Part shown: positions 9,246 through 17,290 of the stretch, piece after piece | Numbering within the stretch: position 1 is the first letter of the stretch | Layout of the letters: each line of letters begins with the position of its first letter | DNA from: Roseomonas gilardii | Lineage (GTDB): Bacteria; Pseudomonadota; Alphaproteobacteria; Acetobacterales; Acetobacteraceae | Assembly: GCF_001941945.1 (NCBI RefSeq) | Contig: NZ_CP015583.1 | Span: forward strand, 62,001 to 126,000 | Length of the DNA: 64,000 bases | Direction: 5' to 3' | The notes under the pieces: model-generated | Seen by the model: the letters and a program-made list of their open reading frames with translations, nothing else | What the model was told of the DNA's origin: nothing | The model's database searches: none | Position numbers and translations under genes: made by a program

Positions 9246-10108
9246 GGCGGCGCCTGTCCGCGCCGCTGCTGCTGACGCTGCCCTCGGGCCTCGTCTATGC
9301 GCTGGTGCTGCTGCTGCCGCTGATCGGGGTGGCGGTGCTCAGCCTCCAGGGCTTCGACTTCGACAAGGGCATCCTGCCGCGCTGGAACCTGGCCAACTAC
9401 GCCGACCTCGCCACGGATTCGCTGTTCCGCGAGGTGCTGGAGCGCACCTTCCGCCTCTCCGTCATCACCACCGCCATCTGCCTGCTGATCGGCGTGCCGG
9501 AGGCCTGGATCGTCCACCGCATGGCGCCGCGCTGGCGTGGGCTGATGCTGCTCGTCGTGGTCGGGCCGCTGCTGGTCTCCGTCGTGGTGCGCACCTTCGG
9601 CTGGATGGTGCTGCTCGGCACCAACGGGCTGATCAACGACGCGCTGGTGGCCATCGGTATCCCCGGCGCGCCCTTCCGCCTGATGTTCACCGAGCTCGCC
9701 ATCGTCATCGGCCTCGTCCATGTCATGGTGCCGCTGGTGGTGCTGTCCGTCTGGGCCAGCCTGGGGCGGCTCGATCCCGCGCTCGCACGGGCGGCGGAAA
9801 GCCTGGGCGCCGGGCGCCTCACCACCTTCCGCCGCGTCATCCTGCCCAACATCATGCCGGGCGTGCTGGGCGGCGCGCTGATGGTCTTCTGCCTCTCGGC
9901 CTCCGCCTTCGCCACGCCCGCCATGCTGGGCGGCAAGCGGCTGCGCGTCGTGGCCAGCATGGCCTACAACGAGTTCCTCAACACGCTGAACTGGCCGCTG
10001 GGCGCCGCGATCGCCGTGCTGCTGCTCCTCGCCATCCTGCTCTGCACGCTGCTCTGGACGCGGCTGGTGGAACGGCGCGCGCTGCGCCGGCTGGGGGTCG
10101 GGGCATGA
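9242..10108 (+). CDS. ABC transporter permease, PotB type
   Basis: The 288-residue protein has about six hydrophobic segments and the cytoplasmic EAA loop (AESLGAGRLTTFRRVILPNIMPG, about residues 183-205) that contacts the ATPase. It is one of two permeases of the spermidine/putrescine-type importer and overlaps both neighbours by four bases. The family places it in the inner membrane, forming a heterodimeric channel with the next gene product. Confidence 0.9.
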   Translation: MRRRLSAPLLLTLPSGLVYALVLLLPLIGVAVLSLQGFDFDKGILPRWNLANYADLATDSLFREVLERTFRLSVITTAICLLIGVPEAWIVHRMAPRWRGLMLLVVVGPLLVSVVVRTFGWMVLLGTNGLINDALVAIGIPGAPFRLMFTELAIVIGLVHVMVPLVVLSVWASLGRLDPALARAAESLGAGRLTTFRRVILPNIMPGVLGGALMVFCLSASAFATPAMLGGKRLRVVASMAYNEFLNTLNWPLGAAIAVLLLLAILLCTLLWTRLVERRALRRLGVGA

Positions 10109-10902
10109 ACCGCAACGGTCCGCTGTCCCTGGCCTTCCACGGGCTCTTCATCGCCTTCATCCTGGCGCCGCTGGTCGTCGTGGTCCTGGTCTCCTTCACC
10201 GGCAAGGGCTTCATGGCGATGCCCTTCGACGGCGCCTCGCTGCGCTGGTACCGGGCCATCGCCGACAACCCGCAGTTCCTGGAGAGCTTCTGGGTCAGCC
10301 TGCGGCTCGGTCTCGTCTCGGCCACGCTGTCCGCGCTGATCGCCGTGCCGGCGGCACTGGCCATCGCGCGCGGGCGCTTCCCCGGCCGCGACGCCATCGC
10401 GGCCTTCCTGGTCTCGCCGCTGATGATCCCGCATGTCGTGCTGGGCGTGGCGTTGCTGCGCTTCTTCTCCGGCCTCGGCCTCGCGGGCTCCTTCGCGGGG
10501 CTGGTGGCGGCGCATCTGATCGTGGTGACGCCCTACATGGTGCGGCTGGTGAGTGCCGGCCTCGCCGGGCTCGACCCGCGCGTCGAACGCGCTGCGGAGA
10601 GCCTGGGTGCCGGGCGCCTCACCGTCTTCCGCCGCATCACCCTGCCGCTCATCCTGCCCGGCGTGGCGGGGGGCTGGATCCTGGCCTTCATCACCAGCTT
10701 CGACGAGCTGACGGTGAGCCTCTTCCTCGCCTCGCCCTCCTCCACCCCGCTGCCGGTGCGTCTCTTCACCTATATCGACCAGATGACGGACCCGCTCGTG
10801 GCCGCCGTTTCCGCCGCGCTGATCGGGCTGACCGCGCTGGTGCTGGTGGTACTGGACCGGTTCTACCCGATCGACCGCTTGCTCACCGGGGAGCGTCGGT
10901 GA
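10105..10902 (+). CDS. ABC transporter permease, PotC type
   Basis: The 265-residue permease has six likely membrane helices and the EAA loop AESLGAGRLTVFRRITLPLILPG (about residues 163-185). It pairs with the preceding permease and overlaps it by four bases. It closes the importer operon; the oxidase genes start 346 bases downstream on the same strand, after a hairpin-rich spacer, and may be partly co-transcribed. Confidence 0.9.
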   Translation: MNRNGPLSLAFHGLFIAFILAPLVVVVLVSFTGKGFMAMPFDGASLRWYRAIADNPQFLESFWVSLRLGLVSATLSALIAVPAALAIARGRFPGRDAIAAFLVSPLMIPHVVLGVALLRFFSGLGLAGSFAGLVAAHLIVVTPYMVRLVSAGLAGLDPRVERAAESLGAGRLTVFRRITLPLILPGVAGGWILAFITSFDELTVSLFLASPSSTPLPVRLFTYIDQMTDPLVAAVSAALIGLTALVLVVLDRFYPIDRLLTGERR

Positions 10903-11248
10903 TGTGGGCCGCGACTGCCGGCGCCGTGCTGTCCCGGGGGCAAGGCTCTGCCTTTCCCCCGGACCCCCTATCCGCCAGGACGCTGTGCGCCCTGGACCCG
11001 GTGAGTTGGCCCTCGCCGACACCGATCGCGCCGGTGCCCCGCTTGCCGAGCCCGCTTTGTTTCTTCCATGAGTCCCGCTTGTCCGCCGAAGCGCCGGAAA
11101 TGCATCCGGCCCCGGCGCTCCAGGCGGCGCCAACTCCTGGCGGGGTCCGGGGAGACACCGTCTCCCCGGCGGAGGGGGACCGGGGGAGGCAGCGCCTCCC
11201 TCGGGGCCTGACCACGAAGCATCCCCGCCGCAGCAAGGACGACAACCG
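10903..11248. other. 346-bp hairpin-rich spacer between importer and oxidase genes
   Basis: No gene is supported here. The spacer holds one copy of a 74-75 bp dispersed repeat (10936-11009) and two further GC-rich hairpins near 11150-11205 (GGGGAGACACCGTCTCCCC and an adjacent GGGAGGC/GCCTCCC palindrome). None is followed by a run of T, so they are not classic intrinsic terminators, but they could stabilise mRNA ends or attenuate read-through. A plausible ribosome site for the next gene, AGGACG, lies just before 11249. Confidence 0.6.
10936..11009 (+). repeat. Dispersed intergenic palindromic repeat, copy A
   Basis: This 74-bp stretch starts with a hairpin core (GGGGGCAAGG, loop CTCTG, CCTTTCCCCC) and continues with GGACCCCCTATCCG and ACCCGG. 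A second copy in inverse orientation lies at 14766-14840; by my hand alignment about 65 of 75 columns match, with one gap. The two copies flank the oxidase-RidA gene set. It resembles the REP-like elements seen between genes in many GC-rich alphaproteobacteria, though I cannot count copies outside this window. Confidence 0.75.
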
Positions 11249-12370
11249 ATGAGCACCCACGACGCGATCGTGGTGGGCGGCGGGCTGGTGGGCACCGCCA
11301 TCGCCTATGGGCTGGTGAAGCAGGGACTCTCCACGCTGCTGCTGGACGAGGGCGATGTCGCCCACCGCGCCAGCCGCGGCAATTTCGGCCTGGTCTGGGT
11401 CCAGTCCAAGGGTCTCGGCGCGCCGCACTACCAGCGATGGACGCGCGGCTCGGCCGAGGAATGGCCGGCGCTGGCCCAGGAACTGGCGGAGCGCACCGGG
11501 CTCGACACGGCGCTGCACCAGCCGGGCGGGCTGCATATCTGCCTCTCCGAGGAAGAGTTCGAAGCCCGTGCCAACTACATGGCGCGGCTGCAGCGGGAGG
11601 CCGGGAATCTCGGCCTGGAATACCGCATGCTGCGCCATGCCGAGGTGAAGGAGATGATGCCGGGCATCGGCAAGGCGGTCGTGGGCGCGAGCTGGACGCC
11701 CTATGACGGCCATGCCAGCCCGCTCTATCTCCTGCGCGGGTTGCACGCCGCCTTCCGCGAGGCCGGTGGCGTGTACCAGCCGAATGCGAAGGTGGAGGAC
11801 AGCACCGCCGCGCCGGGCGATTTCTCGGTGACGGCCGGGGGCGGAACGCATCGCGCGCCGCGCCTCGTGCTCGCCGCCGGGCTGGGCAACCTGGAGCTGG
11901 CGCCGCGCTTCGGCCTGTCCGCCCCGGTGCGGCCGCAGCGGGGCGAGGTGCTGGTGACGGAGCGCACCCGCATGCTGCTGCCCATGCCCACCACCACGGT
12001 GCGCCAGACCGACGAGGGCTCGGTGATGATGGGCGACAGCAAGGAGGAGGCGGGCTACGACAGCCTCACCCAGACGCCCGGCATCATGCGCGGCATGGCA
12101 CGGCGCGCGGTGCTGTCCTTCCCCTGGATCGCCGAGCTGAACATCGTGCGCGCCTGGTCGGCGCTGCGCATCATGTCGCCGGATGGTCTGCCGATCTACG
12201 AGCAGTCCGCCCGCTTCCCCGGTGCCTTCACCGCCAACTGCCATTCCGGCGTCACCCTGGCCGGGGCGCATGCCAACCGGCTGGCCCCCATGATCGCCGC
12301 CGGCGAACTCCCGCCGGAGATGGCCCCCTTCAGCGCAAGGCGTTTCGACGATGTTCGTACAGCGGCCTGA
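11249..12370 (+). CDS. FAD-dependent oxidoreductase, DAO family (HcnC/opine oxidase beta-like)
   Basis: The 373-residue protein has an N-terminal dinucleotide-binding motif VVGGGLVGTAIAYGL (about residues 7-21) and a DAO fold like D-amino acid oxidases, sarcosine oxidase beta and HcnC. It would oxidise a C-N bond of an amino acid or secondary amine and pass electrons to partner subunits. The two following genes encode a [2Fe-2S] protein and a second FAD/NAD-type subunit, the set found in hydrogen cyanide synthase, opine oxidases and D-hydroxyproline dehydrogenase. Order here is beta, small, alpha. It overlaps the next gene by 20 bases. Confidence 0.87.
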   Translation: MSTHDAIVVGGGLVGTAIAYGLVKQGLSTLLLDEGDVAHRASRGNFGLVWVQSKGLGAPHYQRWTRGSAEEWPALAQELAERTGLDTALHQPGGLHICLSEEEFEARANYMARLQREAGNLGLEYRMLRHAEVKEMMPGIGKAVVGASWTPYDGHASPLYLLRGLHAAFREAGGVYQPNAKVEDSTAAPGDFSVTAGGGTHRAPRLVLAAGLGNLELAPRFGLSAPVRPQRGEVLVTERTRMLLPMPTTTVRQTDEGSVMMGDSKEEAGYDSLTQTPGIMRGMARRAVLSFPWIAELNIVRAWSALRIMSPDGLPIYEQSARFPGAFTANCHSGVTLAGAHANRLAPMIAAGELPPEMAPFSARRFDDVRTAA

Positions 12371-12677
12371 GGCCCGCGCGCCCGGCACGGCGCAGGTGGA
12401 AGTCTTCGTGGATGGGCGGAGCCTGCGCGTGCCGGAAGGTGCGTCCGCCGCCGCCGCCGTGCTGCTGGCCGGCATCCCCGCCATCCGCAGCACGCCGGTG
12501 AAGGGCTCGCCGCGCCTGCCCTATTGCATGATGGGCGTCTGCTTCGACTGCCTCGCCGAGATCGACGGCGTGGCCAACCGGCAGTCCTGCATGGTGACGG
12601 TGACGCCGGGCATGCGGATCGTGCCGCAGCAGGGTGCGCGCCGGGCGCGGCCGGAGATGGCGGGGGAGGATGCGTGA
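12351..12677 (+). CDS. [2Fe-2S]-binding small subunit of an amine/opine-type oxidase (HcnA-like)
   Basis: The 108-residue protein has a ferredoxin-like fold with a C-x4-C-x2-C arrangement (YCMMGVCFDC, about residues 58-67) and a fourth Cys (RQSC) about 14 residues on, the pattern of a [2Fe-2S] cluster in HcnA and related gamma subunits. It should shuttle electrons between the two FAD subunits encoded on either side. Its start overlaps the upstream gene and its TGA overlaps the ATG of the next one, so stoichiometric expression is likely. Confidence 0.87.
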   Translation: MFVQRPEARAPGTAQVEVFVDGRSLRVPEGASAAAAVLLAGIPAIRSTPVKGSPRLPYCMMGVCFDCLAEIDGVANRQSCMVTVTPGMRIVPQQGARRARPEMAGEDA

Positions 12678-14080
12678 TGGCCTCCGGTTCCATGGTCGAT
12701 CTGGCCATCGTGGGCGCCGGCCCGGCCGGCATGGGGGCCGCCATCGAGGCGGCGTCGCTGGGCCTGTCCGTCACCGTGCTGGACGAGCAGCCGGCGCCGG
12801 GCGGGCAGGTCTTCCGCGCCGTGGAGGCCGCCGCCGGCGACCCGGCGCTCCAGGGCGAGTTCGCCACCCAGGGCGCTGCGCTGGCGCGCGAGTTCCGTGC
12901 GGCCCAGGAGGGCGGAGGTCGCATCGACTACCGCCCCTCCACCACGCTCTGGCATCTCGACAAGCAGGCCGGGCTGCTTTCGGTGCTGCATGGCGGCGCC
13001 TCCTCGGAGATCGAGGCGCGGCGTGTGCTGCTGGCGACCGGGGCGCAGGAAAGGCCGGTGCCGGTCCCCGGCTGGACGCTGCCGGGCGTGATGGGCATGG
13101 GCGCGGCGCAGATCCTGCTCAAGACCGCGGGCGCGGTGCCGCAGGGGCCGGTTGTGCTGGCCGGGCAGGGGCCGCTCACCTGGCTGCTGGCGGTGCAGAT
13201 CCTGCGCGCCGGGGCCGGGCCGGTGACCCTGCTGGAGACCGCGCGCGGCGGCGCGGCCGGGGCGGGGCTGCGGCATCCCGGCGGGCTGTGGAACGGCCGC
13301 GGGCTGCTGCTCAAGGGCCTCGCTTTGGTGCGGGAGGCGAAGCGCCTCGGGCTCAAGCTGGTGCGCCATGTCCGCGGCCTCCGCGCGGAGGGCGAAGGGC
13401 GGGTCGAGCGCGTGCGCTGGGATGGCGGCAGCCTGCCCTGCGACACGCTGCTGCTGCATGAGGGGGTGATCCCCTCCACGCATATCTCCCGTGCCATCGG
13501 GCTGGCGCATCGCTGGGACGCGGCGCAGCTCTGCTGGCGCCCGGTGCTCGATGCCTGGGGTGCCACCAGTCACGAGCGCATCGCCATCGCGGGCGATGGC
13601 GGCGGCATCGGCGGCTGGGAGGCGGCGCTGGCGACCGGACGGCTCGCGGCGCTGGATGCGGCACAGCGGCTGGGCCGGATCTCCGGACCGGAGCGCGACC
13701 GGCGCGCCGTGCCGTATCGCGCCGCCCTCAGCGCCGCGCTGTCCCTGCGCCCCTTCCTCGATGCGCTCTATGCCCCGGCGCCGGAGGTGCTGGCGCCGCG
13801 CGACGACGACACGATCGTCTGCCGCTGCGAGGAGATCACCGCCGGCCAGGTCCGCCTCGCCGCCCGCCTGGGCGCCACCGGGCCGAATCAGGCCAAGGCC
13901 TATCTCCGCGCCGGCATGGGGCCCTGCCAGGGGCGGATGTGCGGCACCACCGTGGCCGCGCTGATCGCGGAGGAGCGCGGCATCTCCATCGAGGATGCCG
14001 GGACGCTGCGCCCCCGCGCGCCCTTCAAGCCGATGACGGTGGGCGAGCTTGCCGCCCTGCCGCCGGAGGAGGTGGCCTGA
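12677..14080 (+). CDS. FAD/NAD(P)-binding oxidoreductase with C-terminal [2Fe-2S] domain (HcnB/OoxA-like)
   Basis: The 467-residue protein starts with a Rossmann motif IVGAGPAGMGAAIEA (about residues 10-24) and shows a second nucleotide site in the middle (about 155-165). Its C-terminus has a BFD-like cluster region (VCRCEEIT, then GMGPCQGRMCG) that supplies four Cys. This is the alpha subunit of HcnABC/opine-oxidase-type complexes. The start at 12677 follows from the TGATG overlap with the small subunit; a longer frame from 12524 lies in an overlapped gene. Which amine it oxidises cannot be read from sequence. Confidence 0.88.
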   Translation: MASGSMVDLAIVGAGPAGMGAAIEAASLGLSVTVLDEQPAPGGQVFRAVEAAAGDPALQGEFATQGAALAREFRAAQEGGGRIDYRPSTTLWHLDKQAGLLSVLHGGASSEIEARRVLLATGAQERPVPVPGWTLPGVMGMGAAQILLKTAGAVPQGPVVLAGQGPLTWLLAVQILRAGAGPVTLLETARGGAAGAGLRHPGGLWNGRGLLLKGLALVREAKRLGLKLVRHVRGLRAEGEGRVERVRWDGGSLPCDTLLLHEGVIPSTHISRAIGLAHRWDAAQLCWRPVLDAWGATSHERIAIAGDGGGIGGWEAALATGRLAALDAAQRLGRISGPERDRRAVPYRAALSAALSLRPFLDALYAPAPEVLAPRDDDTIVCRCEEITAGQVRLAARLGATGPNQAKAYLRAGMGPCQGRMCGTTVAALIAEERGISIEDAGTLRPRAPFKPMTVGELAALPPEEVA

Positions 14081-14134
14081 GCGCCTGCCGCGCCGGACCC
14101 CGGCGGCGGCAGACACCAGGACATTTCCCGCTGA

Positions 14135-14159
14135 CCGGGCGGCCGGATGCGCCGCCCGG
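14135..14159 (+). terminator. GC-rich hairpin between oxidase alpha gene and RidA gene
   Basis: Perfect 9-bp arms CCGGGCGGC (14135-14143) and GCCGCCCGG (14151-14159) enclose a 7-base loop about 55 bases after the oxidase stop. No T-run follows, so this may be a processing or partial termination site rather than a full intrinsic terminator. Confidence 0.4.
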
Positions 14160-14188
14160 GATTCCTGTCACCAACCGAAAGTCATTCC

Positions 14189-14536
14189 ATGATCCGACGC
14201 CATGCCCGCACCCCCATCATGCACCGCGTGGTGGAGCATAACGGCGTACTGTATTTCGGCGGCATCGTCGCCGATGACCGTTCCCTGCCCATGAAGGGCC
14301 AGACCGAGCAGATCCTGGCCAAGATCGGCACGCTGCTGGAGGAGAACGGTAGCGACAAGGGCAAGGTCCTGGCCGCCACGCTCTACATCACCGACATGGC
14401 GCTGAAGGACGAGATGAACGCCGCCTGGACCGAATGGTTCGGCGCGGAGGACCTGCCGACCCGTGCCACCATCGGCGTCGCCGATCTCGGGCCGAACACG
14501 CTGATCGAGGTGGTGGTCACCGCCGCGCGCGGCTGA
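14189..14536 (+). CDS. RidA family enamine/imine deaminase
   Basis: The 115-residue protein matches the RidA (YjgF/YER057c/UK114) family. The segment PTRATIGVADLG near the C-terminus (about residues 90-101) contains the Arg that binds the carboxylate of imino acids. RidA proteins hydrolyse reactive 2-imino acids to 2-keto acids, exactly what an amino-acid or amine oxidase releases, so its place right after the oxidase genes is meaningful. The ATG at 14189 is preferred over an upstream frame start at 14147, which reads through the hairpin. Confidence 0.9.
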   Translation: MIRRHARTPIMHRVVEHNGVLYFGGIVADDRSLPMKGQTEQILAKIGTLLEENGSDKGKVLAATLYITDMALKDEMNAAWTEWFGAEDLPTRATIGVADLGPNTLIEVVVTAARG

Positions 14537-14886
14537 CCTTTCACGTCGCGCTCCCGGTTGCCCCCGGGAGAGAGGCCCTGCCTCTCGCCCCGGCGCCCGG
14601 GCTTTCGTTGGCGACTGCAGTGACCGTCTGTCTGCAGTCCGTTCCCGGGGAGCGGGTGGAAAGGTGGGCCTCCTGAAAAGAAGAACGACACCTTGTCCGC
14701 GCTGGCGGCACCGGCAGTCCGCCGGAGAGCATGGCTCTTCGGCGTGATCCGGCCGGCAAGGGGCGCCAACGAACCGGGTTCAGGGCCCGCAGGGTCCTGA
14801 CGGATAGGGGGTCCGGGGCGAAAGGCGGAGCCTTTCCCCCGGGGGGGGGGGCAGCGCAGCGCCGGAAGCGCCGTGCGGGCGCTGCG
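14537..14886. other. 350-bp convergent spacer with hairpins and a repeat copy
   Basis: No gene is supported. The region separates RidA (+) from a convergent oxidoreductase gene (-). It contains a CCCGGGAGAGAGG/CCTCTCGCCCCGG hairpin near 14561-14590, the inverted copy of the dispersed repeat at 14766-14840, and a homopolymer of 11 G at 14841-14851 preceded by five C. These may end transcription from both sides. Confidence 0.6.
14766..14840 (-). repeat. Dispersed intergenic palindromic repeat, copy B
   Basis: Read on the minus strand, this 75-bp element begins GGGGGAAAGGCTCCGCCTTT and continues CCCCGGACCCCCTATCCG, aligning over its full length with copy A at 10936-11009 with one gap and about nine mismatches. 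The two copies are in inverse orientation on either side of the oxidase-RidA genes. Confidence 0.75.
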
Positions 14887-16224
14887 TCACATCATCCCGG
14901 GCTTGCGGATGGGCGAACCGTCCACCAGCCGGCTGAGGCGGAAGGGCGCCGGATCCACGGCCGGCGTGCCGCCGAGGATGAGATCCGCCGCGAGCTGCCC
15001 TGCGCCGGGCCCGATGCCGAAGCCATGACCGCTGTAGCCGGTGGACAGGAACAGGCCGGGCATCCGCTCCACCGCCGAGATCACCGGCACCGCATCGGGC
15101 GTGGAATCGATCCAGCCGCTCCAGACCCGTGCCATGCGCGACCCGGCCAGGGCCGGGAAGGTTCGGCCGAGCTGTTCGAGGGCTGCGGGAACGATGGCGG
15201 TGTTGGGCGCCGGGTCGAGCACGCGCATGTCCTCCTCCTCGAACACCGTGGGCCGGTCGAAGGACCAGCGCTTCGCCAGCGCCTCGGGGCCGCGGAAGAA
15301 GGAGGCGCCGACACCGATCTTCACCATGTGGCGGCGGGCCACCAGCGTCGGCCAGAACTTGCGGGCATAGCGGAGGCCCTGTGGCGTGATCTCGATCTGG
15401 CCGCGATTGCCGGCGGCGATGAGGTAGCTGCCATCCGCCCGGCGACCGATGGTGATGTCGGAGGTGTAGAGCCCGCCCGGCGTCACCTCCGGCCCCGGTT
15501 CCGTGGTGAAGACGGTGGAGCGGATGCTCGACTGCGGCAGGTCGATGCCATGGCGGCGCAGGAACATCGAGGACCAGGCACCGGCGGCGCAAAGCACAGC
15601 AGGGGCCCGGATGCGGCCCCGTTCGGTGACGACGCCGCTCACCCGCCCGGCGGTGATGTCCAGGCCGCGCACGGCACAGCGCTGGTGGAGCGTGGCGCCC
15701 AGGCGCCGCGCTGCTTCCGCCAGGGCAGGCGCGGCCATGGCCGGGTCGGCCATGCCGTCGCGGGGCGAGGAGACGCCGCCGATCCAGCCGCCCGCGCTGG
15801 CGGGCGTCGCGGCCCGGGCCTCCTCGGCCGAGAGCATGTGGCTGTGTGCCTGATAGCGCCGCGCCATGGCGACCCAGCTTTCCCAGGCGGCGAGGTCCGC
15901 CTGGTTGCGCGTCACGAAGATCAGGCCGGTGCGGCGGAATCCCATGGACAGGCCAGTCTCGCGCGGCAGGCTGTCCCAGAGCTCCATGCTCCGCTGCATG
16001 ATCGGGATCTCGCGCTCGTCCCGGTTCTGCACGCGACACCAGCCCCAGTTTCGGCTGGACTGCTCGCCGGCCACCACGCCCTTCTCCAGCAGGGCGACGC
16101 GCTTGCCCGCCCTGGCCAGGAAATAGCTGGCCGCGACGCCGGCGATGCCGGCCCCGATCACCACGACATCCGCCTCGGCGGGAAGGCTGGGGTCACTCTC
16201 GACGCGATCGACGGGCGGCGACAT
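14887..16224 (-). CDS. FAD-dependent oxidoreductase, DAO family
   Basis: The 445-residue protein has an N-terminal FAD-binding motif VVVIGAGIAGVAASYFLAR (about residues 18-36) and a DAO/glycine oxidase fold with GYSGHGFGIGPGAGQLAADLI near the C-terminus, the typical second FAD contact. It would oxidise an amino acid or N-methyl amine. I used the ATG at 16224; a longer frame to 16320 runs into the upstream HAD gene. The HAD gene lies 67 bases upstream on the same strand, so the two are probably co-expressed. It is a second, single-subunit oxidase beside the heterotrimeric one on the other strand. Confidence 0.87.
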   Translation of the reverse strand: MSPPVDRVESDPSLPAEADVVVIGAGIAGVAASYFLARAGKRVALLEKGVVAGEQSSRNWGWCRVQNRDEREIPIMQRSMELWDSLPRETGLSMGFRRTGLIFVTRNQADLAAWESWVAMARRYQAHSHMLSAEEARAATPASAGGWIGGVSSPRDGMADPAMAAPALAEAARRLGATLHQRCAVRGLDITAGRVSGVVTERGRIRAPAVLCAAGAWSSMFLRRHGIDLPQSSIRSTVFTTEPGPEVTPGGLYTSDITIGRRADGSYLIAAGNRGQIEITPQGLRYARKFWPTLVARRHMVKIGVGASFFRGPEALAKRWSFDRPTVFEEEDMRVLDPAPNTAIVPAALEQLGRTFPALAGSRMARVWSGWIDSTPDAVPVISAVERMPGLFLSTGYSGHGFGIGPGAGQLAADLILGGTPAVDPAPFRLSRLVDGSPIRKPGMM

Positions 16225-16291
16225 GGTCTGGCGGCTGTCCTGGAAAAGGGGAGGGGTGGGAGTGCCGCAGGGAAGGGCGTCGCCCGCTGGC

Positions 16292-16963
16292 TCAGAGACC
16301 GAGCAGGCCCGGCAGGCCACCGATATCGGGGATCTCGTGGTAGCCGTAGAAGGCGTTGCCGCGCGGCTCGTGCCCCCGGTTGACCCAGGCCTTCATGGTG
16401 ATGCCGAGGTCGTGCGCCGTCATCAGGTCGTAGCGGAAGCTCGACGAGACATGCAGCACCTCCTCCGGCCGGGCGCCGAGCCGGTCGAGCATGTACTCGA
16501 AGCCCTTCATGCGCGGCTTGTAGGATTGCGCCTGCTCGGCGGTGAAGACGGCGTGGAAGGGCGCCTCCAGCTTCGCCACGTTGCTGTGGATCTGCTCGTC
16601 CGAGGCGTTGGAAAGGATGACGAGCGGGAATTCCTTCGCCACGCGCTTCAGCGGCTCCGGCACGTCCGGATGCGGCCCCCAGCCCGGTACGGCGCGGTAG
16701 AAGACATCGCCGTCGCCCTCCTGGCTGGCGATGCCGTGCTTGCGGCAGGCGCGGCGGATGGCGTTCTCCAGGACCTCGGCATAGGGCTTCCAGTCACCCA
16801 GCACCTCGTCGAGGCGGTAGGCGCTGAAGCTGCCCACGAAAGCGTCCATCTCCGCCTCCGGCACGCGGCCGGCGAAGTGCGCGCGCGCCACCTCTCCCAT
16901 CCGGAAGTTCGTCAGCGTGCCGTAGCAGTCGAAGGTGATGAAGCTGGGGCGCAGGCGGGGCAT
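16292..16963 (-). CDS. Haloacid dehalogenase type II-like HAD hydrolase
   Basis: The 223-residue protein shows HAD motif I as FDCYGTLTNF (nucleophile Asp near residue 12), motif II as LSNAS (about 118-122), a Lys in SYKP (about 149) and a final HVSSSFRYDLMTAHDLG segment. This set is close to (S)-2-haloacid dehalogenases, though many members act on phosphates. I start at the ATG at 16963; an ATG at 16981 would add six residues. It precedes the DAO-type oxidase in a two-gene operon, so its substrate may be linked to amine or hydroxyacid turnover. Confidence 0.83.
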   Translation of the reverse strand: MPRLRPSFITFDCYGTLTNFRMGEVARAHFAGRVPEAEMDAFVGSFSAYRLDEVLGDWKPYAEVLENAIRRACRKHGIASQEGDGDVFYRAVPGWGPHPDVPEPLKRVAKEFPLVILSNASDEQIHSNVAKLEAPFHAVFTAEQAQSYKPRMKGFEYMLDRLGARPEEVLHVSSSFRYDLMTAHDLGITMKAWVNRGHEPRGNAFYGYHEIPDIGGLPGLLGL

Positions 16964-17290
16964 GGGGCGCTGCCTTTCCATCCGAATCCGGCACCGGCCG
17001 GGACGGGGCGATCCTATCCGCGAAGCCGGGGCCGCGTGCATCCCCCCAGGCCGGAAGACAAGGGGCGATGCAGTCCGGCCTGGCGCTTTTTCCGGCAGAT
17101 CGCCCGCGCCGCCGTGGGCAGGCTGCCACCGGCCGTGCCCCTGGCCGCCCTGGGAGGCGGCGGAAACATCCCATGGCGGCACGAAAGCGGATGCCCTTGC
17201 CGCCGCCCGGCCTCTATGGCTGTCCTCCTGTGCCCTTGCCCGGGAGGCCTCCCTCCAGGGCGCGGGCGGTGAGATCCGAGGAGCGACGCC
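16964..17290. other. 327-bp divergent spacer, no recognised element
   Basis: This gap separates the HAD gene (-) from the GNAT gene (+). I see no gene, repeat or convincing palindrome in it. It presumably carries both divergent promoters. A GAGG-like ribosome site lies just before 17291. Confidence 0.5.

Noticed and set aside
11249-14080. Naming the three-subunit oxidase as hydrogen cyanide synthase (hcnABC)
   Set aside because: Opine oxidases and D-hydroxyproline dehydrogenases share the same three-subunit plan, the gene order differs, and the importer and RidA suggest catabolism.
14841-14851. Run of 11 G after five C as a possible phase-variable tract
   Set aside because: It lies in a spacer between two convergent genes with no promoter or reading frame to switch, so no function is evident.
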